From assembly GCA_003439945.1 (NCBI GenBank), contig QVRM01000417.1, positions 90,678 to 154,677 of the forward strand: DNA of 64,000 nt. Reading direction: 5' to 3'. A program made the position numbers and the translations under genes. The notes under the pieces were generated by a model. It saw only the letters and a list, made by a program, of their open reading frames with translations, ran no database searches and had not been told where the DNA came from. Positions 12,310 through 23,699 of the stretch are shown here, in pieces. This DNA is from Dermanyssus gallinae (taxonomy: Eukaryota; Arthropoda; Arachnida; Mesostigmata; Dermanyssidae). The stretch's first letter is position 1. Every line of letters begins with the position of its first letter.

Positions 12310-12600
12310 AGGGTGTTGCAGAATTTTTTATAATAGAATATACAAATTGTAGAGCTCGTTAAAGTAAATATTTTTCCCAATGGGACATGGTCTCTGAGAA
12401 GTCTTGTTTCGGAGTGAGAGCGAAATTACTACAATTTGTGACACTAGTGTTTTTGCCCGACATAGGAGCATAAAATGTCTAGCGGATTCTTTACTGACCA
12501 AGCGGGAGGCAACACAGGCCTAATAGAAGTCGCGCCCTATGCAAAACGCATTATCCATTGGAGCAACTTTTTTTTATAAACAACCGGCAATTTAATTGCT
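12310..12600 (+). repeat. TACAGGGTGT-type dispersed repeat, copy 1
   Basis: Starts at TACAGGGTGT immediately after a (TA)n tract. It shares a CCAATGGGA..TTTCG..AGTGAGA core with the segment at 22481-22727. The shared sharp left edge beside TA suggests a DNA-transposon-like element inserting at TA. The right edge is unclear and no inverted terminus was found. Confidence 0.45.
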
Positions 12601-12649
12601 TGTCAATCGAGTATTATTATAAGCTCATCCACTCGTGCATTCTGGTGAG

Positions 12650-14190
12650 CCTTGTTCTACTGGTGTCTATATACATTAGTAGTTAAGATAATCATCTGGT
12701 CGTTTCTGTGGTCTCTGATGACATCTTGCTTGTTCTTGCATGCCTCCTTCCATGGAACACGCTGGCGGAAGAGAGATTAAACGGGGAGATATCGTAGACT
12801 GAGACTCGTATTGACCAGCAGCTGCAACGGCTCCGTTCTCTACTGCCATCTTGCATCAACAGCGTTGTATAGTTAATCGGGAACACCTATAGTTAGTCGA
12901 GCTAACTACGAAGCGCCAGACCTGCTGTTAGTTCATCCGGCTGCAGATATCTGCGCCGAGGTCTGTCGAAGCTCAGACGTCTGACGCGGGGTCAGAAACA
13001 GCACGAGAAGAAGTGATATGCATTGCCAGATGTATAATATGTATGTCAGGGTATATCTGTACGATCACGGCGACATTTGGAGCAGCTGGAATTGCAGCTG
13101 CGATGACTGTCCAGTTCGAATGTACAATTAATTGGTACAATATTTTTCAAACTAACCTCTCACCTAAATGGCCTCTTCCTGAGGCCATTTAGGTGAGAGG
13201 TTTTTAGTGGGTATTATGCCAACAACATCGGCATCGAGTCCCACACTACCCGCTCTGGGTGTGCGTAAACGCATTTTTCCCTCTCACCATAAAAAAAAAG
13301 CGTTACTAGAGCTGACCAACGGCTGCGACAAACTGAAGGATGTGCTCGGCAAGCCTTTATTTTCGTCGCATTTTACGAACAGCCGACGATTATCGCTGCT
13401 TGTTGTTATTGAGAGATAAAGATTAGAGCAAACGAGATCGATGTTGATTTAGTAACATTGGCTAGGTTGCGAACACAGATGGCGACCGAATAATACTACT
13501 TGACCAGGTAATACGTCTTCGCTGTGGAAGCCAAGAATGGGGAACATATCTCCCATGAGTGATCTCCCGCCGCCAGCAAACTCACTTGACATAAGTGGCA
13601 TCCTGGTTAGCGAGGATTAGGGCTCGGCGATCAAGTTTTGTTGACGCAACGAAACTAACCCCACGAGCCACGCCAAAGAACCTAATTTCCGGTCGCGAAT
13701 CGCGTCGGGCTATATTTCGACTGAGTTGGTCATGTTTGTGCGTATCCATGTGTGCATGTATGCTTGTTTGTATACACAGTGCAATTACTTAGCTGAAACC
13801 ATAAACACAGAAGAATGGAAAAGTGGTCCGTCTTTGCTAACTTAGAGCCGATCTAATGCTATAGTGTTCCTCTAGGCTAGGGTTTCTTGCTCGAAGTCGA
13901 CCCGATATTAAACTATGATAAGGTTTCCTATAATCTGTCCATTCTCTCGTGGAACTAGATCGATAAGGAGTTCAACTAGAAGTAACACATATCGAATTAT
14001 TTGCCTGAGACATTAGGATAGGTTAATCCTGTCGACAATAATTGAGTGTTTATACCTAAAAGTACTACACAGGCTTGGGATACCTGAAAAGTTTAATTGC
14101 GTTGGTCAGAAACGACTAAACTCGAAATCACAGAGTGATTTATCAACGTGAGTCAGTTAAACGATATGTTTTTATGTAAGTTATCCTTGC
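12650..14190. other. Non-coding stretch, no family recognised
   Basis: Apart from the palindrome at 13154-13202, I see only short chance frames. Confidence 0.4.
13154..13202. repeat. Perfect 22-bp palindrome with 5-base loop
   Basis: AACCTCTCACCTAAATGGCC continues two bases to 13175. After a 5-base loop (TTCCT) it is followed by its exact reverse complement at 13181-13202. No T-run typical of a terminator would be expected in this genome, so the role is unknown. Confidence 0.9.
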
Positions 14191-14422
14191 TTTCCCTATG
14201 AATGGCATGCATGGCTATGAAAGCATTTATATCCCTCTTGCGCTGTATTGACCACAATATTACTGGAACCCCGGAGAGCAATTCGGGCCCAAATAAATGC
14301 CTCAGGTTTCTTCGCAGCTGGAGATATGCCCACTTGATTCGGGCTTAAATAACTTGTGTTTTCCATTTTATCATCTATGTTCAGTAGTTTATACGAGGTT
14401 GCCTCTTGCTGTTGCAGGAGGT

Positions 14423-14960
14423 TTAGTTGCGAGAGACGCTTGACTTGAACGCATTTAATGGATACGATTGGCAAACGTGACAGTTCTCGTTAATCATATT
14501 TCGGAACACTGCAAATAGCATCGTACCCACCTCCCTCGGCTTCTCGTTTCGACCATTCACCCGACACTGCCGCGGGAGCCTCTCTCGCTTAGCGGTTTTC
14601 TTGGCTGTCTTGAGCGTCAAAATACCGTCGAACAGGTCCGTCGCCTCCTTCCACGCTTTCGTCGTGGTCATCATATAGCTAATTACGTCCTTGATGGGGC
14701 GGCTTCTGACGACCGTGTTGCCCATGCATCTTGCTTCCCAAGGATAGTCGCAGTAAAGGACAGTGTGTTTCACCAGCCGTCCCTAGATTCGGACGCAGTC
14801 TTTCTTGCATTTACCATGTAGCTCTGGAACTGGCCGTAACCGGTCAGAACTTCAGCTGTACAGTAGGTCAACTCCCGTGCCGACAATCATACCAAGTTTT
14901 AACGTCCGACATCAGATATTTGGTCTAATTCCCTTGGTCACCCTGGGCGTAACCTGCACT
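14423..14960 (-). mobile_element. R1-like RT tail, decayed
   Basis: The minus strand reads LTYCTAEVLTGYGQFQSY near 14840, the counterpart of the 'LTGHG.f..Y' block of R1-clade elements. A stop near 14770 breaks the frame. The zinc-binding tail then continues as KHTVLYCDYPWEARC, followed by DVISYMMTTTKAWKEA, typical of the last helices of these RTs. At least two frame breaks are present. Its upstream edge, near 14990, lies within about 20 bp of the hairpin at 15007. Confidence 0.65.
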
Positions 14961-15006
14961 AATTCCTCCCTCCAGACTACGCTCTTGGCCCTGGCGAAAT
15001 AGAGTA

Positions 15007-15190
15007 AGTGCTGACAGTTTTTAACAGAACGAAATTAGAACCGAACTAAACAAACTAAAAGGTCTACTACGAAAAAAAAAAGAAGCAAGGTATTTTCTTT
15101 AGAAATACATTGCTTCTTTTTTTTTCGTAGTAGACCTTTTAGTTTGTTTAGTTCGGTTCTAATTTCGTTCTGTTAAAAACTGTCAGCACT
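15007..15190. repeat. Near-perfect 184-bp hairpin (89-bp arms)
   Basis: The left arm from 15007 to about 15095 is matched by its reverse complement ending at 15190. I see one mismatch (near 15090), one extra A in a poly-A/T run and a loop of about seven bases. The outer ends are AGTGCTGACAG and CTGTCAGCACT. Such arms could be a foldback transposon or MITE, or a source of hairpin RNA. I found no second copy in the window and no clear target-site duplication. Confidence 0.95.
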
Positions 15191-15199
15191 TTTGGCGCC

Positions 15200-15640
15200 A
15201 CACGAGATAGGTGTCCGACCGTTATGAAGATGCTAGTGTCCCCACAGGCTGCGCATTAGCAGTAACTTCACAACACGATTTTTCCTTAAAAGTTTCACTC
15301 ATGTTCAGAATTTCGAATTCAACAATTTACTACATTTGCAAGACACACAATTCACTAATTCCAAGCTAGTGTCAGGATTCTAAGATCTTTTTCATAGACC
15401 TACAATCAAATTGTTGGCACCGTTAGAATTCGAAATCAGAACCAGTGAACGGCCTATTGTGGTAGGCGCCGTATTCCAGTAAAAGTTTAATTTCAATTTA
15501 GCTGTTACTGTGAATGTATGCTAGTTTTAACTTCTAATGACTAGCAGCGATAATGGTATTAGTTTTGATTTAATCTCTCATCTTCTCATTTATTGACCAA
15601 AAAGGTATATTACACGTCATATGATTTAAAAACAATGGTT
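15200..15640. other. Non-coding stretch between hairpin and family E element
   Basis: No feature recognised. It may include the 3' untranslated part of the element ending at 15643, but without a second complete copy its end cannot be placed. Confidence 0.35.
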
Positions 15641-15642
15641 AA

Positions 15643-18036
15643 TTAGTTACTTTCGCTTGCCAACCGTCGTAGGCTATCGAAGCTCTGGCACCCCTCGAAA
15701 TGATATCGGGGGCAATGCTGAAGGCAATGTCTACATATACAGGTTGCTTGCGGCTCATGAAAGTCGCTTCGGGAACAAAGCTGGTGATGGAGGCCATGCA
15801 CAGCGTATCGAGTGATGACATGTCGGAGGTCCTTCCAAGCAGAGGATGTCATGGCTCGAGTTCGGTATAAATCCGTGGGGATGTCGCGAATCTTCTCTGC
15901 AAAGGTAGTCCTGAACGATTGAAGAGCAGGTGTGGGCCGGAGCTGGAAGCGTGGCACGAGGTCCTCTAGATATGGTCCTGTCCCGGCCAACGCGTACACC
16001 AGTCGGTTCTGGGGGTTCCGCGGTAAGCCCAAGACTCTCTTCAAGAACGTTGCTTTGACCTTGTCCAGTTGGTCCAGCTGATGTGCCGACAGGTGCTCCG
16101 AGATGACATCGATTCCGTAGGAGGCAACCGAAGATACCTTGAGGTGGAAGAGTTGAAGGGCGGTCGACAGTGAGAGCTTCTGTGGCTTGCCGATCGTTGC
16201 CATGGCCACGACGCTCTTTGACACGCGCTCGGTGATATGCTTGCTAAAGCACACACCCCTGCTGGAGAAGACCACCCCCAGGTAGCAGAAGTTGCTCACA
16301 TACTCAATGGGCGAGTTGCGTAGTCGAAGACGATCCTGAGAGGCGAGAGCGCCTCCTGCCCTGAACTTGACAGCCTTGGTCTTCGCGTTCACACATATGC
16401 CGTTGTTGTCACAGTACTTCTCCAGTACCTTGATGGAAGCCTGGAGGTCCCGCCTGATGCGACTAAACATGACGATGTCGTCCGCATATAAAAGAATGCC
16501 CACCATGGGACACAGCTCCTTGACAAGGGCGGGCAGGTCGCTTAGGAGAACAGCAAAGAGCAGGGGACTCAGGTTGTCCCCCTGGGGGTACCCCGTGGTC
16601 TGGAGGAATGGCGAATGCTCACAGACTCCGTCATCCAGAACGATAGAGTTGGGGTGGAGAATCAATGCCAGGAGGGTGAGCAGTGGTCGGCCGATGCCAA
16701 AGCGGACGAGTTTCTCCAACACGGTGTCCCTAGGTGCCACGTCGAACGCGGACTTTAGGTCCACGAAGACGGCGTGCAGTGGCCGCCGCTTTTTCTGCAA
16801 CGATGAAGTTATCTCATCCAGAAGTTCGCCGCATGCTGTAGATGTTGACTTGTGCCGCCTGAAGCCGTGTTGTTCTTGTGGAAGCACCCCTCTGACTTCC
16901 AGGTACGAGGACAGTCGCCTGTACAGCAGAGACGACAACAGCTTGTACACACAGCTTTTCTTTGCTATCCCTCTCCATGATGACTCAAGAAGAAGGTTGC
17001 CTTTACCCTTGGGGATCACCTTCAAAATGCACTCCCTTCATGTTTCAGGAATGCGTCCTTGGGATAGGCATTTGTTGGCGAGGGTTGTCCAGAGGGGGAT
17101 CAGCGAGATGGCCATCTTTAGGTGCTCGTTTCTCACGCGGTCAGCGCCAAACGCCTTGTTGTTCTTGAGATGCTGAATGGCGCTGGAGACCTCGTCCTCA
17201 GAGAACGATGACTCAAGAGACCGCGCAAACTCTTGTTCCCAGGCGGTTGCGGGAAGAGTTGTAGCGGGGATGGAGACCGGGATGGTGGAAGCACTCGTGA
17301 ACATACGCTCGGAGTAGGATCGAAGTTTCACGGGCGCGATGGGACAGCTCGTGAACTTAAACGGCCCCTTCAGGTAGGAATACAAAGTTTCCTGTGCCTG
17401 TAGAACCAGTCGTTGCTTCTGTAGTTCGGCGAAGGCCACCTTCTTTATCTGCAGCAGGAGACGGTAGTCTCGCCGGAACGCGCTGTAGGCGTTCTTCATC
17501 ACGTTGCATGCTCTAAACGCCATCAGAAGCTGCAATAGGTAATGCCTTGCTTGATAGCAGTCTCTGTCAAACCAGGGCGGTGATTTGCGCAAACAGACTC
17601 CTAGGGGAAGAGCTGCATCGATGATAAGGCTGGTAAGAACGGCGGAAAGGGCGTCCACATCGAGGTCCACCAGAACTGCAGGATCGAAACGCAAACGTTT
17701 TTCCCGGAGTAGCCCGATGTGGATGGGCTTAGACACGCTCTGTCTCCTGGCGCCCAGAGCGTCGGGATTGACAGTCAGAACGACTGCGACGGGGATGTGT
17801 TTCCTGAGTCCCATCATAGTCGAGCCCGTTGGCCAACCTCTGAATACGATATCAGAGCTGGCACCCCTGAATGCGAATATATCAATGGTGGAGCTGCCTG
17901 GTCGCCGTGGGTTATCTTGGGGACCTCGGGAGTCGGAGTAGTAGGTGGGAAGGGACCGGTCTGAGCAAATCCAGAGCCCATACTCTTGGAGTGCCGCCAA
18001 CACTGCCTCCGTACGAGAAGAGTAAAGGCTCGTCAA
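15643..18036 (-). pseudogene. Family E ORF2: endonuclease end plus reverse transcriptase
   Basis: The frame runs from 18036 to 15643, about 790 codons, interrupted by a single TGA at 17038-17040. The codons on both sides are in the same frame. RT motifs are in order: KAFGADRVRNEHLK, LPQEQHGFRRHKSTSTA, FVDLKSAFD, TGYPQGDNLSPLLF, then YADD at 16477-16488 with both aspartates intact, and YLGVVF. The tail holds NRLVYALAG and the cysteine cluster CICRHCLQHC. The product would nick DNA and copy its own RNA at the target. With the endonuclease truncated this copy cannot be autonomous, but its RT core looks recent. Confidence 0.85.
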
Positions 18037-18145
18037 GCCTGCAGTTGAGGTCGCCGGCGAGGAGCACCGGGCGGTCGTCGGGGACGCAGGCTAACCCTCG
18101 GCTGATCTTGTCCAGCAGATCCAGCGTGGTGTCGCCGCCACGACT
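15643..18145 (-). mobile_element. Family E non-LTR retrotransposon, 5' truncated
   Basis: This is the best-preserved RT in the window. From its 5' side it has the end of an APE-type endonuclease (GDLNC at 18041-18055, STIDIFAF near 17885), a linker, a full RT domain and a C-terminal cysteine module. There is a frameshift near 18035 inside the endonuclease. Sequence upstream of about 18145 is missing, which is the usual 5' truncation of target-primed insertion. Three other remnants of the family lie in the window (11.8, 30.3 and 63.6 kb). No poly-A tail or target duplication was identified. Confidence 0.85.
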
Positions 18146-18159
18146 GCATTGATTTAATT

Positions 18160-18750
18160 AGTACGCTAACGCGGCACCTAATATGACTGGAACTCTAGAG
18201 CTCCTTTCAGAAATAGCTTGAAACAACTAGAGAAACGGGCATAAATATAAATAGCCATCGTACATTTACGCGGAGGTGTATAATTGAGTTGACCACTTGG
18301 TTTTTTGCTTTTTTGGTTTAGGACCACTTTTTGCAAATATTTTTTATGTACTGTTGCAGCAACACACACTTTGAAACTTGCTTAAAGCTGCGTAGTTTCA
18401 CTAAATTTTGCTACGAATATGTCAAATAGTTTTTCCGATTTGCGCCGTTTATTTTCTCATTATTTGATCTTACCGTTCTCGTTTGCTTTTCTTTGCTCTC
18501 CCAAGTATCCGTTCGCTTTCTAGTGCATCTCTACGCCGTATCCGTTACCAGTATCTCTTTAGATATCCAGTATCCTCGTTCCGGTGTCTTTGTGACGAAT
18601 CCTCGTCCCGTTTTCCCTAATTATGGAGTTATCGCACCACTAGAATGTAGTTAGCAGACCCGGCAGTGTCTGATGCCCGATCATCTCGGGGAAAATCTGT
18701 GCTAGCTACCTCACACATTACAGACGACGTCATTCAATTCAATGAGGGCT
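18160..18750. other. Non-coding stretch, nothing recognised
   Basis: Moderately AT-rich, with no open frame of interest. Confidence 0.4.
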
Positions 18751-18754
18751 CACC

Positions 18755-19331
18755 GGCTGCTAGCAGCTGCAGCAGCAACAACAAAAAAAACACCCATTTG
18801 CGCGTCTGAGCGCGCTGTAGCGAGGGAGAGAGAGAGAGAGATAGAGAGATGAAGAAGCAGAGTTGCGGCGGAAAGAAGTGTGGGGGTGTGTGCGATATAA
18901 GGCTGAGTGGTTTTCATCCGAGAGCCGGCGGCAGCGGCAACAGCAGCAGCAAGAGTGGCGAGACCAAGCCATTCTGGTGAAAATGGCCATTCTCGTGGGA
19001 AGCTTTCTCATTAGACGGGCCAGTCGCTGCTGAACATAGCAGGGAGGCCGGCCTCCCGCCTCATAGCCGCCCCTCGCGACCAGATCCCCGTTCGACTGCT
19101 GTTGTTGCTGTTGTTGTTGGGGGCGGCGGCGGCTTTATGCCCAACCAGACCAGCTTTAGCTGAGCCCTGGCTGTATCCCACCACATCCCCCAACCAACTC
19201 GGGGCTGCCTGTCTCCTCTTGCACACCTGTATATAGAGTGGTGGGTGGGTCGTTTTTCTCGCCACGGTAGGCGCGTGCCGTGCCGCGGGGTTGTGGGGGT
19301 GCCGTAGGACCTCCGTGTGCTCCGTGACTGC

Positions 19332-19371
<40 letters not shown>

Positions 19372-19815
19372 GCCGCGGCTGCTGCTACCAACGCCTTCGG
19401 TCGCTGCCGCGGCTGCTTCCACGCTTTCGGTCGCCGCCTGTGGGCTCCACTTACGTTTTATTACCATTAACGTCTTTTAGCAGAACCTTCTGCTCGCTGT
19501 GGACATCGTAGTGGGAAGAAGAACCGCTCCTCTATTGCTAGCGGGAACAGTCCCCACCTCCCAGCCCCAATCCTACCGCCCGCTTAACGGACGGTGCGCA
19601 TCAGCCGAAGCACCAGCGGTGGCGGCGGTAGTGCGTCGTCGCGCTTGTCCGGAAAACGCCAAGTGATGGCGAGAGATTTGTGTGCCGCTCTTGGGTGTGT
19701 CGTTGCTGTTGCAGATGTTGTTTTTTCGGTGGCGCTGGTGTGGTTTAGTAACTTAAGCGGTACAGACTCACAATATGTTCGCTTCGCGCTCGGACGACGC
19801 TCAAAGTGATGTGGT
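18755..19815. promoter_or_regulatory. Large GC-rich, CpG-rich island
   Basis: About 1 kb of CpG-rich DNA with a (GA)n tract at 18822-18851 and a CGT/GCC triplet run at about 19335-19377. An ATG near 19665, in a purine/G context suitable for initiation, opens a 47-codon frame (MARDLCAALG..) with a hydrophobic centre. This could be a first exon or chance. A (TA)n tract begins about 80 bp downstream. A promoter region is plausible, but no gene is proven. Confidence 0.35.
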
Positions 19816-19888
19816 TATGCCGGAGTAATCGTGGTGTGGATAATGATCGTGCTTACGCAAAACGAATGTATTCCTATATATGTATGTA

Positions 19889-19892
<4 letters not shown>

Positions 19893-19940
<48 letters not shown>

Positions 19941-19958
19941 CATATATATATATATACA
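19893..19958. repeat. (TA)n microsatellite
   Basis: Interrupted TA tract following the GC-rich island. Confidence 0.9.
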
Positions 19959-19999
19959 TAACATGTATAATGCAAAATTAGATAAGCCAATGTCTATCT

Positions 20000-20690
20000 A
20001 GCGGGTGTGTATGGTGACTATCACGTGTCTGTTTCGTTAAGGCAAAACAAATACCATATCAGAAGTATACCCTAAACGGAGACGGTGTGTTTGCGTTGCA
20101 TGTCAAAATCCAGACGGTCATTAAAGAAAGAACACGATCTGTTATCAACGGATGACGGGTTTAACAAAGTGCCGACCTTGTGGATAAGCTGCCTTCAAAC
20201 GATGTACTTAGAGTTTTGACGCAAGAGGGCAATTCATGGGGATACTAGATTGATGCGCATTTTCATAGCTTTCTGGTTTTCGTAAGACGGACTGCGTAGC
20301 CAGCTTTTGTAACCACCGGCCATAGCAGGTGACACCGGTTAAATCCCCTAGCATTTTGCCTTGTATACCGGTTAGACGCCCGCCGTCGGACTCTGCGTCG
20401 GACGATTTGAGGATGCACGGAGGACCGCATGACCTAAGCTCTTCTCAAAGTCTCATTAATAACGGCAAGTCTGGGGCGTCATCCTGCACTGATGGCAATA
20501 CAGGCCATGGTAGCCCAGTGCGTAGACAGGGCGACTCTGTTGCCACCGATGAGGGGTGACTAAGTTTGCTCTTAGTCAAAGGTTTACTATTGTGCGAGTT
20601 GTCACTTCACCTAAAAGAATACCCATGGAGGGGGGGCTGAATGGCGCGTGTAACTAGCCGCCTGAAGCCATTGCAGAAACGGGTTTAAGA
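20000..20690. other. Non-coding stretch, nothing recognised
   Basis: Open frames are short and match no family. A 76-codon frame at 20329-20559 is Ser/Pro-rich and probably chance. Confidence 0.35.
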
Positions 20691-20699
20691 CAAGCTTTA

Positions 20700-21330
20700 G
20701 TCATGTCGTCGGAATATTTTTTTATGAACGTTGATGCCATTGCACCTCGTCGTGCAAGGCGACTCCAACTACGTGAAGATAGTATGTTGTCAAGCCTACC
20801 TCCGCACCGAGCTTCAAGGTTCTCAAGGTGGGTCGACAGATTTCTATCAAGAAGGGAATTGCCTTGTTCTTTGTGTTTAGCATTTAAGACATAGTGGCTG
20901 GAACGGCTCGGATGAGTCCGGGATTTCGAGACCCCCTTTGGAGACGGTAGTGACGCTTGTTGCTATATGCTAAGTGGCAGAGATGAGGGCCTCGAGTGTA
21001 TACAGTGATGATTCGTTGAGCATTTGCAACTCATCAACTCGATTCGACAGATTAGTTTTTATAAAAAAAAAGTGTGTGAGTTTTAAGAACGTAAACGTAA
21101 CTGATTAAAACAATTCCCGATACGGGTTCCCAGATAAGGTAGACGAACGGCGGCAAGTTCCAGTTTTATTTCCAGTCGGAGCCGGAGCCGGGTAAAAGGT
21201 CTCCAAGTAAGACCTCACGGGTAGAACCGATGACGTATACCTTACATTTTGCATAAGCTAACTTCAAACCGGTAGTTACGCCAAAGTCAAGGACCCGTCG
21301 AACGTCCCCTTAGTACAGCTTGTGCCGCTA
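20700..21330 (-). mobile_element. Family H non-LTR RT remnant, copy 1
   Basis: The minus strand near 21230-21310 reads RRVLDFGVTTGLKLAYAKCK followed by VYVIGS. This is the 'GLkLN..Kc' block just after the catalytic core of L1/CR1-type RTs. Further on, near 20835-20700, it reads HLENLEARCGGRLDNIL and DDMTKACL. The same blocks appear at 54.1 kb on the plus strand, and the DNA is visibly alike as well. The copy is broken by stops and frameshifts, and its limits are approximate. Confidence 0.6.
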
Positions 21331-21738
21331 GACGTCCTGCGGCGTATCGATTATTATGATTCTCCACAACCACATAACCTAGAATCAGACCACAAGAATA
21401 AAAACAAATTGCATTGAAACAGGCGAGACTTCTCCGGATCATCCCTTAAGCCTTTAGCTGCGGAGATCCTCAACTGGAACCCGCAGTTGCGTCTGATAAC
21501 GACACTGAGGCTTGGTATGCCAGTCGTGCATGTTGTTTTTCGTCTACCATGCGTTCACAATTTAGTTTATATTTCGCCCGCCCATCATCAGCAATAACCT
21601 TGATCGTCCCGAAAATTTTCGTTTCTAAGCATGCTTCTCCCGGACGTTTTTTACCCTTCTGCGTCGGGCCTTGACTGTCTGACAATTTAGTAGTTACAGT
21701 GTACAACAATCCAATATCAAATTTTCAGAAGAAAACGT

Positions 21739-22077
21739 TTTGAGTGGGCCGCATCGAAGTCCCTTCCGCAATCGCGTTTCGGCGACGTGAGTGCTCATAT
21801 TAAGGTCTAGGTTTTCGAGAAAGTACTCGTATTTCTATAAGGTGGAGTTCGGAGAAGTAGGCACTGCGTAGATGGCGGGGTCGGAAATGGTAATAAGAGA
21901 GAAGTGTGTGCGTTGCCCGACTGAGGGGGGGATGGGCTTGTGGGGAGTGCCGTGATCGAAAATAACTTGTTGCTAGCGTGGGGTCGAGGTTGAGAAAGCT
22001 GGGTCTCGGAGAGTAGTACGACTTCTGTGTTTTTATGGCCGCAAATTAAAATCTCAGGCCGTATGTTCTAAGGCATC
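21739..22077 (-). mobile_element. Family A endonuclease fragment, second copy
   Basis: The DNA closely follows 59782-60100, the endonuclease part of the large R1-like element. Shared words include GTGGGCCGCAT, AGGGTGGAGTTCGG/AAGGTGGAGTTCGG and GTTGAGAAAGCTG in the same order and spacing, with scattered substitutions and indels. It has no adjoining RT. Its end near 22077 is fused directly to a plus-strand family B fragment, so this is a junction produced by nested insertion or deletion. Confidence 0.75.
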
Positions 22078-22249
22078 TGCGCAGGATTGCATTTAGTTGC
22101 CGTTTTAATAGCGCCAGATAGTTTCTTGAGGGGGAAGGATATGCCAAAATAGCGGTAAGGGTAAAAAGGAAGTGAGATCGCAGAGTAAAATTTGCAGCTA
22201 TGAGGTTGGATACAACTGTCAGCAATGGACAAGAGCGAGGGTATCAGAG

Positions 22250-22409
22250 GAAATTATCAATCGTAACATAGGTATATGGGTTCGAGCCCTACCCTTGCAC
22301 ATTTGTATTTATGAGGTCCATCTTGCGAATCAATGCAAAAGCAGTACAGTGAACGTAAAACATTGGCTGAAGGTCAGCTCCAGAATGTTAAGAAGAAATA
22401 GTTAAATCG
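22250..22409 (+). repeat. tRNA-derived SINE (truncated) with imperfect flanking duplication
   Basis: The body contains the polymerase III B box GGTTCGAGCCC, followed by TTGCACATTTGTATTTATG and GGTCCATCT. These words are shared with the copy at 38622. The A box is absent, so it is 5' truncated. Flanks GAAATTATCAATCG (22250-22263) and GAAATAGTTAAATCG (22395-22409) look like a diverged target-site duplication, and they fall exactly where the family B alignment is interrupted. Confidence 0.7.
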
Positions 22410-22480
22410 CGGATTAAAAGCCTTACGCGAGCACATGGAAGTTAGCGATGGGGGCCAATTAGAGTTGGAAAATATGTACA

Positions 22481-22727
22481 GGGTGTCCTGATAATCTCGT
22501 TTAGAACTCTAGGGTATCGTCAATCTCAGTGAGATAATCGTTTCTGCCAATGGGAAGGAAGGAGCGGAAATGTTTCGTCTAGAAGTGAGATTATTTTTAA
22601 GCTGTGATTATAGCTAAGCTGTCCGACATGTGTTTATAAAATTCACGATTGTGAGAGAGCGCGTTAATCAATGAAAGAACCGAGTATACTGGCGCATTTG
22701 TAAGAAAATTCTACATTTGTCATATAT
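22481..22727 (+). repeat. TACAGGGTGT-type dispersed repeat, copy 2
   Basis: Begins TACAGGGTGTCC inside the family B copy and ends before TGTCGGAGGC, where the family B match resumes. It shares a GCCAATGGGA..TTTCG..AGTGAGA core with 12310-12600. It is about 247 bp with no coding capacity and is probably a non-autonomous element. Confidence 0.5.
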
Positions 22728-22919
22728 ACCTGTCGGAGGCTCTAGCTTTAGGACGAACTGTTGAAAGGACCAGGTCAATATTGCAAAGGAGCGATGTCCC
22801 AATAAAAGGCAATTACTCAGTAGGTATTGGAGGAGGAAACATTATCGATATGGATGCGTAGGTAATATATATGCTGTCGCTTTAAGCCCGCTGATATAAA
22901 AGGGTGACATGTATACTTG

Positions 22920-23690
22920 TCAAACTATTGTACACTCGTCAACCAAATAATAAATTTATCAATTATACATATATATTAAACGAAAAAGCTTAATTCACCG
23001 CCGCTAATCTATGTCACTGCTTGATTTATTCCGATGTATGAAAAGCGTATGGTGCATTGGGGCGTTTATTTGGCTAAATTATGCTGAACGACTGTTTTGG
23101 CTAGCGAAGGGTAGAAGAAACAGAGCAGAAATACAGCAAACATGTATGGCACATAGCCAAGCCAACAAAGGCACTAAGGAGCAAACAAATGTAAACAGAA
23201 TGAGCTAAGCTCCATGTCACCTTTATACGTTTCGACATCCACTTCATCGCTCTAGTGCATGTATCGATACTTCAGTGCCTTCTTTCCTCGTGTTCTTTTA
23301 GCTTTGCAATTGTATTCACAGTAGAAAGACCCCGCCTCGTTCAAGCACACTGTACGAGCGGAACAAGACACTCTATGGAACTGCCCTATCATTGTACATT
23401 CAACTGAAAGTAAACAAATTTTTATTATCATGTATTGTTTTCTGGTTTTCTTTCATGGCTCGTTTCATGCGTATCTAGAAGAGTAGTAAATGTGCAGTAG
23501 AAGTAGTAGTAGTAGTAGTCGGTAAATAATATTTCACTACTGCGGCCAACTCCCTGACCTTCTGACATCCTTGCGGCTGCGTACGCATCCACTTTTGCAA
23601 CCAGCACGTGGATACGCATCGTAGGCGGTCCGGAGGCAATCGGCGAACCGCATCCTACGGTGCAAAGAGCACATTTCATTACTTAAACAT
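22920..23690. other. Non-coding stretch with short AGT repeat
   Basis: AT-rich, with a (AGT)n-like run near 23495-23518. No family was recognised in the short frames. Confidence 0.4.
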
Positions 23691-23699
23691 GAGCTCCAT

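Larger units (their letters stand above)
22078..22911 (+). mobile_element. Family B retrotransposon remnant, copy 2, with two insertions
   Basis: Segments match the copy at 6258-7333: GGATTGC(C)ATTTAGTTGCCG at the start, GAGCGAGGGTATCAGA near 22235, and the 3' part from about 22728 (TGTCGGAGGC..) to GATATAAAAGGGTGACATG. The homology is interrupted by a tRNA-derived SINE at 22264-22394 and by a TACAGGGTGT-type repeat at 22481-22727. The coding frame is destroyed. The insertions give a relative order: family B inserted first, the other two later. Confidence 0.75.

Noticed and set aside
16367..17176. 269-codon plus-strand frame
   Set aside because: Antisense shadow of the family E reverse transcriptase on the minus strand.
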